Positions 1 to 9,061 of a stretch of 64,000 nt of DNA are shown piece by piece. The stretch's first letter is position 1, and every line of letters starts with the position of its first letter. Where the stretch lies: assembly GCF_003788585.1 (NCBI RefSeq), contig NZ_AYKG01000023.1:62001-126000 (forward strand), in the 5' to 3' direction. The stretch comes from Salinisphaera japonica YTM-1. Lineage in GTDB: Bacteria > Pseudomonadota > Gammaproteobacteria > Nevskiales > Salinisphaeraceae. The notes below the pieces were generated by a model. That model made no database searches and was not told the origin of the DNA. It saw nothing but the letters and a program-made list of their open reading frames with translations. The position numbers and the translations under genes were made by a program.

Positions 1-540
1 AAGGGCAAGCCGCTGAACACCGGCTCGCTGGGCGACGTGATGCAGGAGTCGATCCAAGCGGCGCTCACGGTCATCCGGTCACGCTATGCCGCGCTCGGTA
101 TCGAGCGCGATTTCATGACCAAATCGGATCTGCACGTCCATGTTCCCGAAGGGGCAACCCCCAAGGACGGGCCTTCCGCGGGCGTGGGGATGTGTACATC
201 GATGGTCTCGTCACTGACCCAGATTCCGGTGCGTGCGGATGTTGCCATGACCGGCGAAATCACGCTGCGCGGCGATGTATTGCCGATCGGCGGGCTGAAG
301 GAAAAGCTGTTGGCGGCCCATCGCGGCGGGATCAAGATCGTGGTCATTCCCGACGAGAACACGAAGGATCTCGCCGAGATCCCCGACAACATCAAGAACC
401 GTCTGGATATCCGACCGGTGCGCACCATCGACGAAGTGCTCGAAATCGCACTCACTCGTGCACCGCAGCCATTGCCCGACGACGGCGCCAAGCCCGAGTC
501 GGCCAGCAAGAGTGAACCCGGCGAATTCCGGGCGCACTAG
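1..540 (+). CDS. lon: ATP-dependent protease Lon, C-terminal part (5' end outside window)
   Basis: The open frame runs in from the first base, so only the last 179 residues are present. They hold the Lon proteolytic domain: the catalytic serine in PKDGPSAG and the catalytic lysine in [14 protein letters not shown], which form the Ser-Lys dyad of S16 peptidases. Lon degrades damaged and regulatory proteins in the cytoplasm, driven by the AAA+ module that would lie upstream of this window. The C-terminal tail after residue 160 is hydrophilic and variable, as in other Lon proteins. hupB follows 201 bp downstream, the usual lon-hupB-ppiD order of gammaproteobacteria. An internal ATG at 37 is not a real start, because homology continues upstream of it to base 1. 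Confidence 0.97.
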   Translation, partial: KGKPLNTGSLGDVMQESIQAALTVIRSRYAALGIERDFMTKSDLHVHVPEGATPKDGPSAGVGMCTSMVSSLTQIPVRADVAMTGEITLRGDVLPIGGLKEKLLAAHRGGIKIVVIPDENTKDLAEIPDNIKNRLDIRPVRTIDEVLEIALTRAPQPLPDDGAKPESASKSEPGEFRAH

Positions 541-574
541 CTGGTGTTGTCTCGATTCCGGCGCCAACCCTTTG

Positions 575-604
575 TTGACGCTGGAATCGGGGCCTTGGTA
601 TAAA
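575..604 (+). promoter_or_regulatory. Sigma-70-like promoter for hupB
   Basis: TTGACG at 575-580 and TATAAA at 599-604 are separated by 18 bp. They lie about 140 bp upstream of the hupB start, in the lon-hupB gap. Good match by eye; no transcript evidence. Confidence 0.6.
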
Positions 605-741
605 TCTGGCTTCTTGACGGTCAGTCGTTGTCGATTGCACGCGATATGACATGCATGTTGCGTCTGACGTACAACATGAAGACCGGTTCGCGAGGCGGAC
701 CATCGAAAAACTCTCTAATTCCTTCAAGGGGATCATCCGTT

Positions 742-1014
742 ATGAATAAAACCGAACTCGTCGATGCCGTCGCCGCTGACGCGGACCTGTCCAAAGCCGA
801 CGCCTCGCGTGCCGTGGATGCCATGATCGACTCGGTCACCGATGCCTTGAAAAAAGGCGACAAAGTTTCGCTGGTGGGCTTTGGCGTGTTCTCCGTGCGT
901 GAGCGTGCCGCACGTCAGGGCCGCAACCCCAAGACCGGCCAGTCGATTCAGATCCCGTCGGGCAAAACACCCGGTTTCAAGGCTGGTAAAGCACTGAAAG
1001 ACGCTGTAAACTAG
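742..1014 (+). CDS. hupB: DNA-binding protein HU, beta type
   Basis: This 90-residue protein has the full HU fold. An N-terminal helical dimerisation region starts [11 protein letters not shown]. It is followed by the [21 protein letters not shown] signature that leads into the DNA-binding arm, and by the C-terminal helix [15 protein letters not shown] is a small basic nucleoid protein that bends DNA and supports replication, recombination and regulation. The ATG at 742 is preceded by AAGGGG at 726-731, about ten bases away, and matches the family's N-terminus exactly; upstream in-frame codons have no homology. It has its own promoter after lon, and a tRNA gene follows 41 bp later. Confidence 0.97.
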   Translation: MNKTELVDAVAADADLSKADASRAVDAMIDSVTDALKKGDKVSLVGFGVFSVRERAARQGRNPKTGQSIQIPSGKTPGFKAGKALKDAVN

Positions 1015-1055
1015 CGATCCTTCGCAGGGGCAGAAGGCAGGTATCTGCTCTCGCG

Positions 1056-1131
1056 GGGTGCTTAGCTCAGTTGGTAGAGCGTCGCCTTTACACGGCGAAT
1101 GTCGGCGGTTCAAGTCCGTCAGCACCCACCA
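1056..1131 (+). tRNA. tRNA-Val (anticodon TAC)
   Basis: A 76-base cloverleaf. Acceptor arms GGGTGCT and AGCACCC pair fully, the D-arm is AGCTCAGTTGGTAGAGC, and the anticodon stem TCGCC/GGCGA encloses the loop TTTACAC with anticodon TAC. The T-arm is GGCGGTTCAAGTCCGTC. Discriminator A and CCA are encoded. It lies 14 bp ahead of tRNA-Asp, so the two are probably co-transcribed. Confidence 0.95.
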
Positions 1132-1145
1132 AATAGCAGGTTAAC

Positions 1146-1222
1146 GGAGCGGTAGTTCAGCTGGTTAGAATGCCGGCCTGTCACGCCGGAGGTCGCGGGT
1201 TCGAGTCCCGTCCGCTCCGCCA
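1146..1222 (+). tRNA. tRNA-Asp (anticodon GTC), copy 1
   Basis: A 77-base cloverleaf with acceptor arms GGAGCGG and CCGCTCC, anticodon loop CTGTCAC (GTC), discriminator G and encoded CCA. It is identical base for base to the second copy at 1339-1415. Its processing would follow cleavage from the tRNA-Val transcript. Confidence 0.96.
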
Positions 1223-1257
1223 CGGTCATCGCGTCGGGCACGCCCGACGGGCCGAAC

Positions 1258-1289
1258 AAAGAGAGTGCTGAATCGGCACTCTCTTTTTA
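1258..1289 (+). terminator. Rho-independent terminator after tRNA-Val/tRNA-Asp
   Basis: A perfect 9-bp stem, AGAGAGTGC (1260-1268) with GCACTCTCT (1276-1284), has a 7-base loop and is followed by a T run. It ends the first tRNA transcript before the second tRNA-Asp copy. Confidence 0.85.
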
Positions 1290-1338
1290 TTGAGCGATGC
1301 CGAAGCACTTGCGTTTCGGTCGGTCGCGACAAGAGTAC

Positions 1339-1415
1339 GGAGCGGTAGTTCAGCTGGTTAGAATGCCGGCCTGTCACGCCGGAGGTCGCGGGTTCGAGTC
1401 CCGTCCGCTCCGCCA
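1339..1415 (+). tRNA. tRNA-Asp (anticodon GTC), copy 2
   Basis: Identical in sequence to the copy at 1146-1222, with the CCA end encoded. The 116-bp spacer between the copies contains a terminator, so this copy probably has its own promoter or relies on read-through. It is followed at 1442-1472 by its own terminator. Confidence 0.96.
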
Positions 1416-1441
1416 ACCGGTCGCCCGATAGCCGGGTGACG

Positions 1442-1472
1442 AAAAAGACGCCTTTCGGGGCGTCTTTTTTTT
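1442..1472 (+). terminator. Rho-independent terminator after second tRNA-Asp
   Basis: Stem AGACGCC (1446-1452) pairs with GGCGTCT (1459-1465), flanked by an A run and an eight-T run. Confidence 0.88.
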
Positions 1473-1613
1473 GTCCGCTCTTTGTCTTATTCCATCATCT
1501 GGCAGGCGATCAGCCGCCGTATTGCGGCCGGGCGATCGCGCGGTGGATGCGGTGAACGTGCAGGGCAGGCACAATGCTGGGCTTGTCGGAATCAACACTT
1601 CACGGGGCATTGC

Positions 1614-3548
1614 ATGCTGCAGAAGATTCGGGACGGGTCCAGTGGCCCATTGGCATATGTCGTGGTGGGCCTCATCGCGGTGGTCTTCGGGGTCTGGGGC
1701 ATTGGCTCGTACTTCACGCCCTCAAGTGATCCCACGATTGCCACCGCGGAGGATTCCCAGATCACGCAGTCCGAGCTCCAGCGTGCCTTCGACCAGCGTT
1801 ATCAGCAGCTGCGCCAGGCCATGGGCGACAGCTTCAACACGAGCGTCTTTCCGCCCGGTGAGGTGCGTCGCAGCGTGTTGCAACGCCTGATCGATCAGGC
1901 CGTGGTCACGCAGTACGCCAGCGATAACGGCTATCGCGTGACGGATGCTGATCTGTTGGCCTATATTCGCGACAATCCCCAGTTTCAGGCCAACGGCTCG
2001 TTTTCTGCCGAGCGCTACAAGCAACTGCTGGCCGGTTCGGGCATGCAACCGTCGCAATACGAGGCGCGCCTGCGCCAGGCACTGCTGGGCGATCAGGTCC
2101 GACAGGTCATGACCCTGGGTGCGTTTGCCGTGGCGCCCGAGGTCGATCAGGCCTACGCTCAGGCCAATACCGAGCGCGATGTCTCGCTGCTGCGCTTCGA
2201 GCCGGCGGCATACAGCCAGGACATCGAGATCAGCGATGCGGCCGTCAGCGATTATTATCAGGCACATAAAGATGACTTCATGCGGCCCGAGCGCGTGAAG
2301 GTGTCCTACGTCAGCCTGGATGCGAATACACTGGATACCGGCACCGCGCCGGACACCGCCAAGCTGCGCCAGATTTACGACGCACAGCAACAATCCTTTG
2401 GCACGCCCGAAACCCGCAGTGCCGACATGCTGCGCGTGGCGATCGACGCTACTGACGGGGCCTCGCAAGCACGCACGACCGTCAGTCAGCTTGCCGACAC
2501 GTTGCGTGACGACAAGAGCGCCGACCTCTCTGCACTTGCCGATGACACGGCCGGCGTCACGTACCGTCAGGTCACCGATCAAGCCAAGGCCGATCTGCCG
2601 GGCGCGGTTGCCGATACGCTGTTCTCGATGGACGAGGGAGCGGTCTCCAACCCGATCAAGACCGACTCGGCCTGGTATCTGGTGCGTATGACCGGCAAGC
2701 AGGCCGCTCGGCGCCCGGCATTCGATGACCCGGACGTGCAGGCACGGCTCAAGGCCATGGCACGCGCGGATAAACGTGACGAGGCGTTCGCGGAACAATC
2801 AGACACCCTGGAGGATCTGGCTTACCAGGCGCCGAACGATCTGAAGACGATTTCAGAGTCGTTATCGCTACAGCCCCAGACCAGCCAGTGGATCACGCCC
2901 GAGGGCGGGCCGGGTATCGGCCAGTACGATGCCGTGCGTGACGCCGCGTTTTCTGATGCCGTGCTCAAGGACGGCTTGAACAGCAAGGTGCTGAAACTGG
3001 GCAAGCAGCGCGAGATCGTGCTGCGTGTGGCCGAGCATGACAACGCGGCGCCCAAACCACTGGCAGTCGTGGCCGACACGATTCGCAAGCGACTCAAAAC
3101 CGAAGCCGCCGCTGACAAGGCGGCCAAGGCCGCGGATCAGGCGTTGGCCGCACTGCGGTCGGGGCAGTCGATCGACGAGGTGGCCAACGCCACCGATAAC
3201 GCGCGCTTGCAGCGTCTGGGCTATGTCGGGCGTAACGGCGACAACGCGCTGGATCGCTCGCTGCGAGAAGCTGCCTTTGCTATCGCGCTCGAAGGCAAGG
3301 GCGAGGCGGCCCACGGCAGTGACGCAGCCCGTGCCGACGACGACATGCCGGTGGTGGTCACGATCAACGGCCAGCGCTTGAACGCCGACCAAGGCACGAC
3401 CGAGGCCAAGCGCAAGTCCGAGATCGCCGACCAGCAACGCCAATACAACGCCTCGCTCGAATACGCGGCCTTTGATCGATACCTGAACGATCATGCCGAT
3501 ATCGAAATCGAGAAAGACAGTCTGAAAGCCCCGGAGGCGTCGTCATAA
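1614..3548 (+). CDS. ppiD: Periplasmic folding chaperone / peptidyl-prolyl isomerase PpiD (SurA_N domain)
   Basis: A 644-residue inner-membrane-anchored periplasmic protein. The N-terminus MLQKIRDGSSGP is followed by one membrane segment at about residues 14-32, then a SurA_N-type helical region to about residue 170, and a parvulin-like region around residues 260-360 (reading towards GAVSNPIKTDSAWYLVRMT). The remainder is helical and charged. PpiD sits at the Sec translocon and helps newly exported proteins fold. The ATG at 1614 is chosen because the membrane anchor begins directly after it, and the longer frame from 1482 would start on the edge of the tRNA terminator. Length is close to E. 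coli PpiD. The isomerase core looks degenerate, so the role may be mainly chaperone. Confidence 0.9.
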   Translation: MLQKIRDGSSGPLAYVVVGLIAVVFGVWGIGSYFTPSSDPTIATAEDSQITQSELQRAFDQRYQQLRQAMGDSFNTSVFPPGEVRRSVLQRLIDQAVVTQYASDNGYRVTDADLLAYIRDNPQFQANGSFSAERYKQLLAGSGMQPSQYEARLRQALLGDQVRQVMTLGAFAVAPEVDQAYAQANTERDVSLLRFEPAAYSQDIEISDAAVSDYYQAHKDDFMRPERVKVSYVSLDANTLDTGTAPDTAKLRQIYDAQQQSFGTPETRSADMLRVAIDATDGASQARTTVSQLADTLRDDKSADLSALADDTAGVTYRQVTDQAKADLPGAVADTLFSMDEGAVSNPIKTDSAWYLVRMTGKQAARRPAFDDPDVQARLKAMARADKRDEAFAEQSDTLEDLAYQAPNDLKTISESLSLQPQTSQWITPEGGPGIGQYDAVRDAAFSDAVLKDGLNSKVLKLGKQREIVLRVAEHDNAAPKPLAVVADTIRKRLKTEAAADKAAKAADQALAALRSGQSIDEVANATDNARLQRLGYVGRNGDNALDRSLREAAFAIALEGKGEAAHGSDAARADDDMPVVVTINGQRLNADQGTTEAKRKSEIADQQRQYNASLEYAAFDRYLNDHADIEIEKDSLKAPEASS

Positions 3549-3570
3549 CGCGCTGACGTTTTTGAGGCAC

Positions 3571-3604
3571 AAAAAAGCCGGCGAAAGAATCGCCGGCTTT
3601 TTTT
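3571..3604. terminator. Bidirectional terminator between ppiD and fabI
   Basis: An 11-bp stem, AAAGCCGGCGA (3574-3584) with TCGCCGGCTTT (3590-3600), has A-rich and T-rich arms and can serve both converging genes. Confidence 0.88.
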
Positions 3605-3637
3605 ATCTACGGGAGAGAGCTGGACGTATCGCCGGCG

Positions 3638-4429
3638 TTATTCGGCCGTGTCGAGCGGGCCCATGCCCATCACGCGATAACCGCCGTCGACGTAGATCAC
3701 CTCGCCGGTGATGCCCGAGGCCAGATCCGAGCCCAGAAACGCGGCGGCGTTGCCGATCTCTTCCTGGGTGACGTTGCGTTTCAAGGCCGCGGTGTCCTTG
3801 GCGTAGGTGAGCATCTTGCGGAAGCCGCCGATACCGGCTGCGGCCAGTGTCTTGATCGGGCCGGCCGAGATCGCGTTGACGCGTATGCCCTGGTTGCCCA
3901 GATCCGCGGCAATGAAGCGCATGTTGGCTTCCAGGCTGGCCTTGGCCGGGCCCATGACGTTGTAGCCCGGCATGACGCGCTCGGCGCCCAGATAGGTCAG
4001 GGTGATCAACGAGGCGCGGTCCGAGAGCATCGGCCGCGCGGCCTTGGCCAGTGCGGCAAAGCTGTAGGCGCTGATATCGTGGGCGATACGCGAGGCATCA
4101 CGTGAAATGCTGTCGAGATAGCCGCCGGACAGGGCTTCGCGCGGGGCATAGCCGATGGCATGCACCAGAACGTCCAGTTCATCCCAGTGCTCGCCCAGCG
4201 AGGTGAACAGCGCATCGATCTGAGCATCCTCGGCCACATCCAGCGGCAACACGGCGGTGGCCCCCAGATCCGCCCCCATTTTCTCGACGCGCCCCTTGAG
4301 TTTGTCGCCCTGGTAGGTCAATACCAGTTCGGCGCCTTGATCGCGCATGGCGCGAGCGATGCCGTAGGCGATGGAACGGTCGCTGGCAAGGCCCGTGATG
4401 AGCGCTTTCTTGCCGGTGAGAAAACCCAT
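3638..4429 (-). CDS. fabI: Enoyl-[acyl-carrier-protein] reductase (NADH), FabI
   Basis: A 263-residue short-chain dehydrogenase that reduces trans-2-enoyl-ACP in the last step of each fatty-acid elongation cycle. The cofactor region begins [23 protein letters not shown], typical of FabI. The active-site residues fall exactly on the E. coli numbering: Tyr146, Tyr156 and Lys163 ([11 protein letters not shown]). The substrate loop [14 protein letters not shown], associated with triclosan binding, is also present. The C-terminus [15 protein letters not shown] is normal. The gene is monocistronic here and converges on ppiD, with a shared terminator. Confidence 0.97.
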   Translation of the reverse strand: MGFLTGKKALITGLASDRSIAYGIARAMRDQGAELVLTYQGDKLKGRVEKMGADLGATAVLPLDVAEDAQIDALFTSLGEHWDELDVLVHAIGYAPREALSGGYLDSISRDASRIAHDISAYSFAALAKAARPMLSDRASLITLTYLGAERVMPGYNVMGPAKASLEANMRFIAADLGNQGIRVNAISAGPIKTLAAAGIGGFRKMLTYAKDTAALKRNVTQEEIGNAAAFLGSDLASGITGEVIYVDGGYRVMGMGPLDTAE

Positions 4430-4493
4430 GATGGCTCCTGATGAATCGGGGATCGGTGGTCACAAGTGTAGCGCGCAGACGCGCTGCGACGGG

Positions 4494-6251
4494 CTAGCTG
4501 GATACGGCCGGCTGTAGCCGTAGTCGTTCACCCGGCTGAATGGTGCTTTGCGCCGACATGTTGTTCAAGCTGCGCAGGGTCGCGATCTGCATGGAAAACC
4601 GATCCGCGATCGACCACAGCGAATCGCCGGGCTCGACCTGATAGAAGTTCGGCAGCTCGGACGGCCCGTCCAGGGCGATGGTGGTGCCCGGCGAGAGCGT
4701 ACTGCCGGCGGGCATACGGTTCCAGCGACGCAGATCGGCCACGGCGACTTCGTTGGCACGGGCGATCGACCACAACGTGTCGCCCTGCTCGACGACATAC
4801 GTCGTGGGGGCCGGCGGGCGCGCGGCGCCCGGTATATCGATCGTCTGGCCGATGCGTAGCGTCGAAAGCCCGTTGCCGTTGGCGGCTTTCAGGCTGGCCA
4901 CGCTGACGTTGTACCGCTGGGCGATATGCCAGAGCGTATCGCCCGACTGCACAACATAATTCTGGCTGGGCACATCCTGTGTCGTGCGTGCCGGGCTGCC
5001 CGGGCGCGGGATGGTCAAGTGCTGACCGGTGCGGATACGGCTGCCACGGATATTATTGGCCTGGCGCAGGCTGGCCACACTGACGTCATACGCCTGAGCG
5101 ATACGACTCAATGAATCACCGCGGCGCACCGTATGCTCGGCGCTGTCGACGAGTTTGCGCGGGTTGATCTGGGACAGGCGCGATTCAAAGGCCGCAGCCT
5201 TGGTGCTGGGCACCAACAGCCGGGTCTCGTGGTTGGGATCACTGGCCCAGCGGCGCAGGCCCGGATTCAGGCGACGCAGATCGTCCTCGGACATATCGAG
5301 CATGTCGGCGGCGATCTGCATGTCGGTCTGGGCAGGCAGGGCAACAACCCGTGTGCGCGGCGTGTTGGCCAGTGCCGGCCAGCTCACGCCAAAGCGCGCC
5401 GGGTTCATCATGATGCGCCGCAGCGCCAGAAGCTGGGGCACGTATTCCCGGGTTTCCTCGGGCAGTTCGAGATCCCAGTAGGCGGTGCTGATGCCTTCGC
5501 GATCGGCGCGCTCGATCGCGCGATCCACGCGCCCCGGCCCGGCGTTATAGGCCGCCAGTGCCAGCAGCCAGTTGCCGTCATAACGGTTATTCAACGACTG
5601 CAGATAATTGAGTGCGGCATCGGTCGAAGCGATCGGGTCGTTGCGCCCGTCGTACCACCAGTCGCGCGTGAGATCCATATGGTCGGCGGTACCCGGCATG
5701 AACTGCCACATGCCGCTGGCGCCGGCATACGATTTCGCCGCGGGGTTATAGCCGCTCTCGACGATCGGCAACAACGCGATCTCCCCGGGCATGTGCCGGG
5801 CCTCGATCTGCTGAACCACGTGCCACAAGAAGGGCTGCGCGCGTGACAGCGAGGCGTCCAGGTGATCGTTGTGTGTGGCATAGAACTGGGTCCAGGCCCG
5901 CACCGATCGGCGCTCGCTGTTGGGATCGAGCGCGAAATCATGACGGATGGCCGACCACAGATCGCGGCCTGGATCAGGCCACTCATGCGGGACATAGTCA
6001 CGGCGCACCACGTCGGCATCCGGCGCCGGGGCAGCCTCTGCCTCGTCCGCCGGCTCGGGCGCGTTGGCCGGTACGGTGGACGGATGGGCCGTGGCCGCCG
6101 GCACCGAGCTTGCAGCTACCGGTTTGGGCGCGGGCTGGCTGGCACAGCCGGCCAGCATCAAAAAGCCGGCGGCTGTGATGATCTGTCTCAGCGGCAGGCC
6201 GGATACGGGCCGCACAGGCCGCCGGACAATCGACAACGAATCAGCTGGCAT
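4494..6251 (-). CDS. mltD: Membrane-bound lytic murein transglycosylase D with four LysM domains
   Basis: A 585-residue lipoprotein that cleaves peptidoglycan glycan strands. The signal peptide ends in the lipobox LAGC (Cys36). An SLT goose-type domain covers about residues 130-280, with the catalytic glutamate in IVESGYNPAAKS (Glu165) and supporting motifs ASGMWQFMPGT and AAYNAGPGRVDRA. Four LysM peptidoglycan-binding repeats follow at about 373-415, 431-474, 485-527 and 536-579; E. coli MltD has fewer. The ATG at 6251 sits just inside the gloB stop region, and a GTG at 6263 is an alternative start. The gene overlaps the end of gloB, so the two are probably translated from one message, as in the conserved mltD-gloB neighbourhood of enterobacteria. 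Confidence 0.93.
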   Translation of the reverse strand: MPADSLSIVRRPVRPVSGLPLRQIITAAGFLMLAGCASQPAPKPVAASSVPAATAHPSTVPANAPEPADEAEAAPAPDADVVRRDYVPHEWPDPGRDLWSAIRHDFALDPNSERRSVRAWTQFYATHNDHLDASLSRAQPFLWHVVQQIEARHMPGEIALLPIVESGYNPAAKSYAGASGMWQFMPGTADHMDLTRDWWYDGRNDPIASTDAALNYLQSLNNRYDGNWLLALAAYNAGPGRVDRAIERADREGISTAYWDLELPEETREYVPQLLALRRIMMNPARFGVSWPALANTPRTRVVALPAQTDMQIAADMLDMSEDDLRRLNPGLRRWASDPNHETRLLVPSTKAAAFESRLSQINPRKLVDSAEHTVRRGDSLSRIAQAYDVSVASLRQANNIRGSRIRTGQHLTIPRPGSPARTTQDVPSQNYVVQSGDTLWHIAQRYNVSVASLKAANGNGLSTLRIGQTIDIPGAARPPAPTTYVVEQGDTLWSIARANEVAVADLRRWNRMPAGSTLSPGTTIALDGPSELPNFYQVEPGDSLWSIADRFSMQIATLRSLNNMSAQSTIQPGERLRLQPAVSS

Positions 6252-7017
6252 CTTTCCAGTCACGCAGTACGCCGAATATTTCGGCCGGATCGGTCAAGTC
6301 GCGTCCGGCGCGATCGCTGGCCGCGCGTTGTGCGGGGGCGGCGTCCCAGCGCATGAAGGGGTTGATCTTTTTCTCTTCGCCGATACGGCCGGGCAGGCTG
6401 GGCGTGTTGTCGCGGCGCAGGGCATCGACTTCATCGATCACACGCGCGATATCGGCGTTTTCCGGCTCGACCCGGGCCGCAAAGGCGAGATTCTTCTGCG
6501 TGTACTCATGGCCGCCGCAGACGAGCGTGTCATCGGGCAGCTGGCGCAACGAGGCCAGCGAGGCCTGCATCTGGGCATGACTGCCTTCAAAGACACGCCC
6601 ACAGCCGCCGCGGAACAGCGCGTCTCCGGCCAGCAGAACGCCCGGCGTGACGAAGGCGATATGCCCCAGCGTGTGTCCGGGCACGTCGAGCACCTCGAAA
6701 TCCACGCCCAGACAATCAAGCGTGAACGAATCGCCCCCGGCCACGCGATGTTCGATGGCCTTTGTCTTTTCCGCGGCTTCGGCCGGGCCATAAACAGCGG
6801 CCGGATGATCGGCCAGCAGATCAGCCAGCCCGCCGACGTGATCGCCGTGATGATGCGTTATCAGATACGCGCCCACGCTGTAGCCGTGCTCGGCCAGAAC
6901 CGTTTTTACCGGCGCGGCCTCACCCGGGTCGACGACAACAACCGTGTCGGAATCCGGGCGCTTGAGGATCCAGATATAGTTGTCGGAAAGAGCGGGGATG
7001 GGCGTTATATCGATCAT
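6241..7017 (-). CDS. gloB: Hydroxyacylglutathione hydrolase (glyoxalase II)
   Basis: A 258-residue metallo-beta-lactamase-fold enzyme that hydrolyses S-D-lactoylglutathione to D-lactate and glutathione, finishing methylglyoxal detoxification. The metal-binding motif THHHGDH is at residues 54-60, and further ligands occur in VPGHTLGHI, LLAGDALFRGGCGRVFEG and CGGHEYT. The start at 7017 (MIDITPIPAL) matches the family N-terminus; the frame extends further upstream but without homology. It is divergent from the methyltransferase gene starting at 7073, leaving 55 bp for both promoters. The gene order mltD-gloB / yafS-rnhA-dnaQ is conserved with E. coli. Confidence 0.96.
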   Translation of the reverse strand: MIDITPIPALSDNYIWILKRPDSDTVVVVDPGEAAPVKTVLAEHGYSVGAYLITHHHGDHVGGLADLLADHPAAVYGPAEAAEKTKAIEHRVAGGDSFTLDCLGVDFEVLDVPGHTLGHIAFVTPGVLLAGDALFRGGCGRVFEGSHAQMQASLASLRQLPDDTLVCGGHEYTQKNLAFAARVEPENADIARVIDEVDALRRDNTPSLPGRIGEEKKINPFMRWDAAPAQRAASDRAGRDLTDPAEIFGVLRDWKDAS

Positions 7018-7072
7018 CGCCGAATGTTGCCAAGCTCTTATCGCAAAATCAACGACTTCCGCGAGGCTCGTG

Positions 7073-7855
7073 ATGCAAGACGACAAGCGCCTACAGCGGC
7101 CGCGGCAGTCATATGACGGCGCGACCATCGAAGATGAGTTGCTGGCCGCCATTCTGCCCGGGTTGATCGGCTATCGCGGGCTTGTCGTCGGCCCGATGGC
7201 CGCGGATCGCTATACGCGCCTGGCCACGGCCACCCTGCGCTGTTGGCACCTCGATCGTTGCCTCGGGCCGGGCGTGGATATCGCTTACGATGGGGCCCGT
7301 CTGCCGATCGAAAGCAACAGCGTGGACGTGCTCGTACTCTCGCATGCGCTTGAGGCCTCGCCCGATCCGCATGGCCTGGTGCGTGAATGTGCCCGGGTGC
7401 TCAGCCATCGCGGCCAGTGGCTGTCGTTGGTCGATAATCCAATGGCGCCCATGCGCGTGGCCGGCAAAGCCTGGCGCGGTGCATTGTTAAAGCCCGACAC
7501 GCCGCCGGTGCCGCGAGCCGCTCGCTTGATCGACTGGCTGCGCCTGATCGAGTTCGAAACCACCGACGCCTGGCGCTATGGTCCGACGGTGTCATGGCTG
7601 GCCGGTAGCGCGTTGGCCATGGATACACCCTGGCTCTGGCCCATGGGCTGGATGGCGACAGGTTATGCGCTGTTGGCGCGGCGCCGGGTATCGAAACGGG
7701 TGCCGCCCGGGCGCCGAGCCGAGCCGCGGGCGCGGCCCGCGATAGCGCTGGCGCGTATCGCTCGGGAAAGATCAGCAGGGCGGGCACGCATCCGCTACCA
7801 TGCGGGCGATGACGAAACGAGTCACCATCTACACCGACGGCGCCTGTCGCGGTAA
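7073..7855 (+). CDS. YafS-like SAM-dependent methyltransferase
   Basis: A 260-residue protein with a class I methyltransferase outline: [14 protein letters not shown], then [37 protein letters not shown] and a following [14 protein letters not shown], matching motifs IV-VI of the fold. The glycine-rich SAM loop is poorly preserved. E. coli places yafS at the same spot between gloB and rnhA, which supports the assignment, although the substrate is unknown. The last 40 or so residues are Arg-rich, look unlike a domain, and overlap the start of rnhA by 47 bp. A GTG at 7070 is an alternative start. Function beyond methyltransferase is not supported. Confidence 0.75.
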   Translation: MQDDKRLQRPRQSYDGATIEDELLAAILPGLIGYRGLVVGPMAADRYTRLATATLRCWHLDRCLGPGVDIAYDGARLPIESNSVDVLVLSHALEASPDPHGLVRECARVLSHRGQWLSLVDNPMAPMRVAGKAWRGALLKPDTPPVPRAARLIDWLRLIEFETTDAWRYGPTVSWLAGSALAMDTPWLWPMGWMATGYALLARRRVSKRVPPGRRAEPRARPAIALARIARERSAGRARIRYHAGDDETSHHLHRRRLSR

Positions 7856-8255
7856 CCCTGGCCCCGGCGGCTGGGGGGCGCTTCTGTCCTATGACGGCCA
7901 CGAGCGCGAGCTCTGCGGCGGCGAAGCCAACACCACCAACAATCGCATGGAGCTGACGGCGGCCATACAGGCGCTGGAAGCGCTTTCGCGCGCCTGCGCG
8001 ATCGATCTGCATACCGACTCGACCTATGTGCGCCAGGGCATCATGGCTTGGATGCACAACTGGAAGAAGAACGGCTGGAAGACGGCCGCCAAGAAGCCGG
8101 TCAAGAACGCCGAGCTCTGGCAGGCTCTTGACGCGGCCTGTCAGCGCCACGATATCGAATGGCACTGGGTGAAAGGCCATGCCGGCAACCCCGGTAACGA
8201 AGCCGCCGATCGCCTGGCCAATCGCGGCATCGACCAGATGCAGGCTGGTAAATAA
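7809..8255 (+). CDS. rnhA: Ribonuclease HI
   Basis: A 148-residue enzyme that cuts the RNA strand of RNA-DNA hybrids. With the start at 7809 the active-site residues fall on the E. coli numbers: Asp10 ([14 protein letters not shown]), Glu48 (NNRMELTAA), Asp70 (HTDSTYV), His124 and Asp134 (GNEAADRLA). The basic handle [17 protein letters not shown], which binds the hybrid, is present. An ATG at 7800 three codons upstream is an alternative start. The gene overlaps the preceding methyltransferase frame and is followed 53 bp later by dnaQ, the conserved pair. Confidence 0.96.
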   Translation: MTKRVTIYTDGACRGNPGPGGWGALLSYDGHERELCGGEANTTNNRMELTAAIQALEALSRACAIDLHTDSTYVRQGIMAWMHNWKKNGWKTAAKKPVKNAELWQALDAACQRHDIEWHWVKGHAGNPGNEAADRLANRGIDQMQAGK

Positions 8256-8308
8256 AACCAACACACCAGCCCACATGTCAGGCCCAAACGTTAGACAAGA
8301 GATTTCGT

Positions 8309-9028
8309 ATGCGACAGATCGTGCTGGATACCGAAACCACGGGCATGGACTACAACGATGGCCATCGGATCATCGAAATCGGCTGCGTAGAGCTGGAAAG
8401 TCGGCGCCTGACCGGTAATGACCTGCATATGTATATCCACCCGGATCGTGAGATCGATCAGGGCGCGATCGAGGTCCACGGCATCACGCTCGAATCGCTC
8501 GAAAACGAGCCCCGCTTCGAGGAAATCGCCGAACGATTGGTGGCTTATCTAGCCGGCGCCGAGCTGATCATCCATAACGCGCCGTTCGATCTGGGCTTTC
8601 TCAATCATGAACTTGGCCGCGTCAACGCGCAGCACGTCAAGCTCGAACAAGCCGGCAGCGTCATCGACACGCTCGTCGATGCCCGCCAGCGTTTTCCCGG
8701 CCAGCGCAACAGTCTCGATGCGCTGTGCAAGCGTTTGGAAATCGATAACTCCAACCGTGAGCTGCACGGCGCGCTGCTTGACGCCCAGCTACTGGCCGAT
8801 GTCTATCTGCGCATGACCGGCGGCCAGATCGATATCGGCCTGGCCGCGGAATCCGAGGATAGCAGCAACGCGCTGGCCGGCTCGGATCTGGCCTCGTACC
8901 TGGCGGCCGGCGCGCGGCCGCGTGTTCAGCGTGCCAGTGCCGATGAAGGCGATGCCCACGAAGCCTATCTGGATATGCTGGGCCAGGCTGCTGGCGGCGA
9001 CGCTCTCTGGCGCACGCTAAACGGCTAG
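8309..9028 (+). CDS. dnaQ: DNA polymerase III epsilon subunit (3'-5' proofreading exonuclease)
   Basis: A 239-residue DEDDh exonuclease. Exo I is VLDTETTGMDY (Asp7, Glu9), Exo II is in IIHNAPFDLGFLNHEL, and Exo III is in HGALLDAQLLADVYLRMTGG with the histidine that defines DEDDh enzymes. The C-terminal segment should bind the polymerase alpha subunit; it ends LDMLGQAAGGDALWRTLNG. It is the proofreading subunit of the replicative holoenzyme. It sits directly after rnhA and converges on the Mrp operon; a GC-rich hairpin lies in the 33-bp gap. Confidence 0.96.
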   Translation: MRQIVLDTETTGMDYNDGHRIIEIGCVELESRRLTGNDLHMYIHPDREIDQGAIEVHGITLESLENEPRFEEIAERLVAYLAGAELIIHNAPFDLGFLNHELGRVNAQHVKLEQAGSVIDTLVDARQRFPGQRNSLDALCKRLEIDNSNRELHGALLDAQLLADVYLRMTGGQIDIGLAAESEDSSNALAGSDLASYLAAGARPRVQRASADEGDAHEAYLDMLGQAAGGDALWRTLNG

Positions 9029-9039
9029 CCCGCCGTCGG

Positions 9040-9056
9040 CCCGGCGCAACGCCGGG
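9040..9056. terminator. GC hairpin between dnaQ and the Mrp operon
   Basis: CCCGGCG (9040-9046) pairs with CGCCGGG (9050-9056) around a three-base loop. There is no T run, so it may slow rather than terminate transcription. Confidence 0.35.
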
Positions 9057-9061
9057 CGGGA

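Noticed and set aside
1165-1416. Small minus-strand frame across the tRNA-Asp genes
   Set aside because: It reads the antisense of tRNA (GLEPATSG, GRDSNPRPP-type peptides), a well-known false gene. The upstream part of the frame at 50704-51030 is the same type of artefact over tRNA-Ala.
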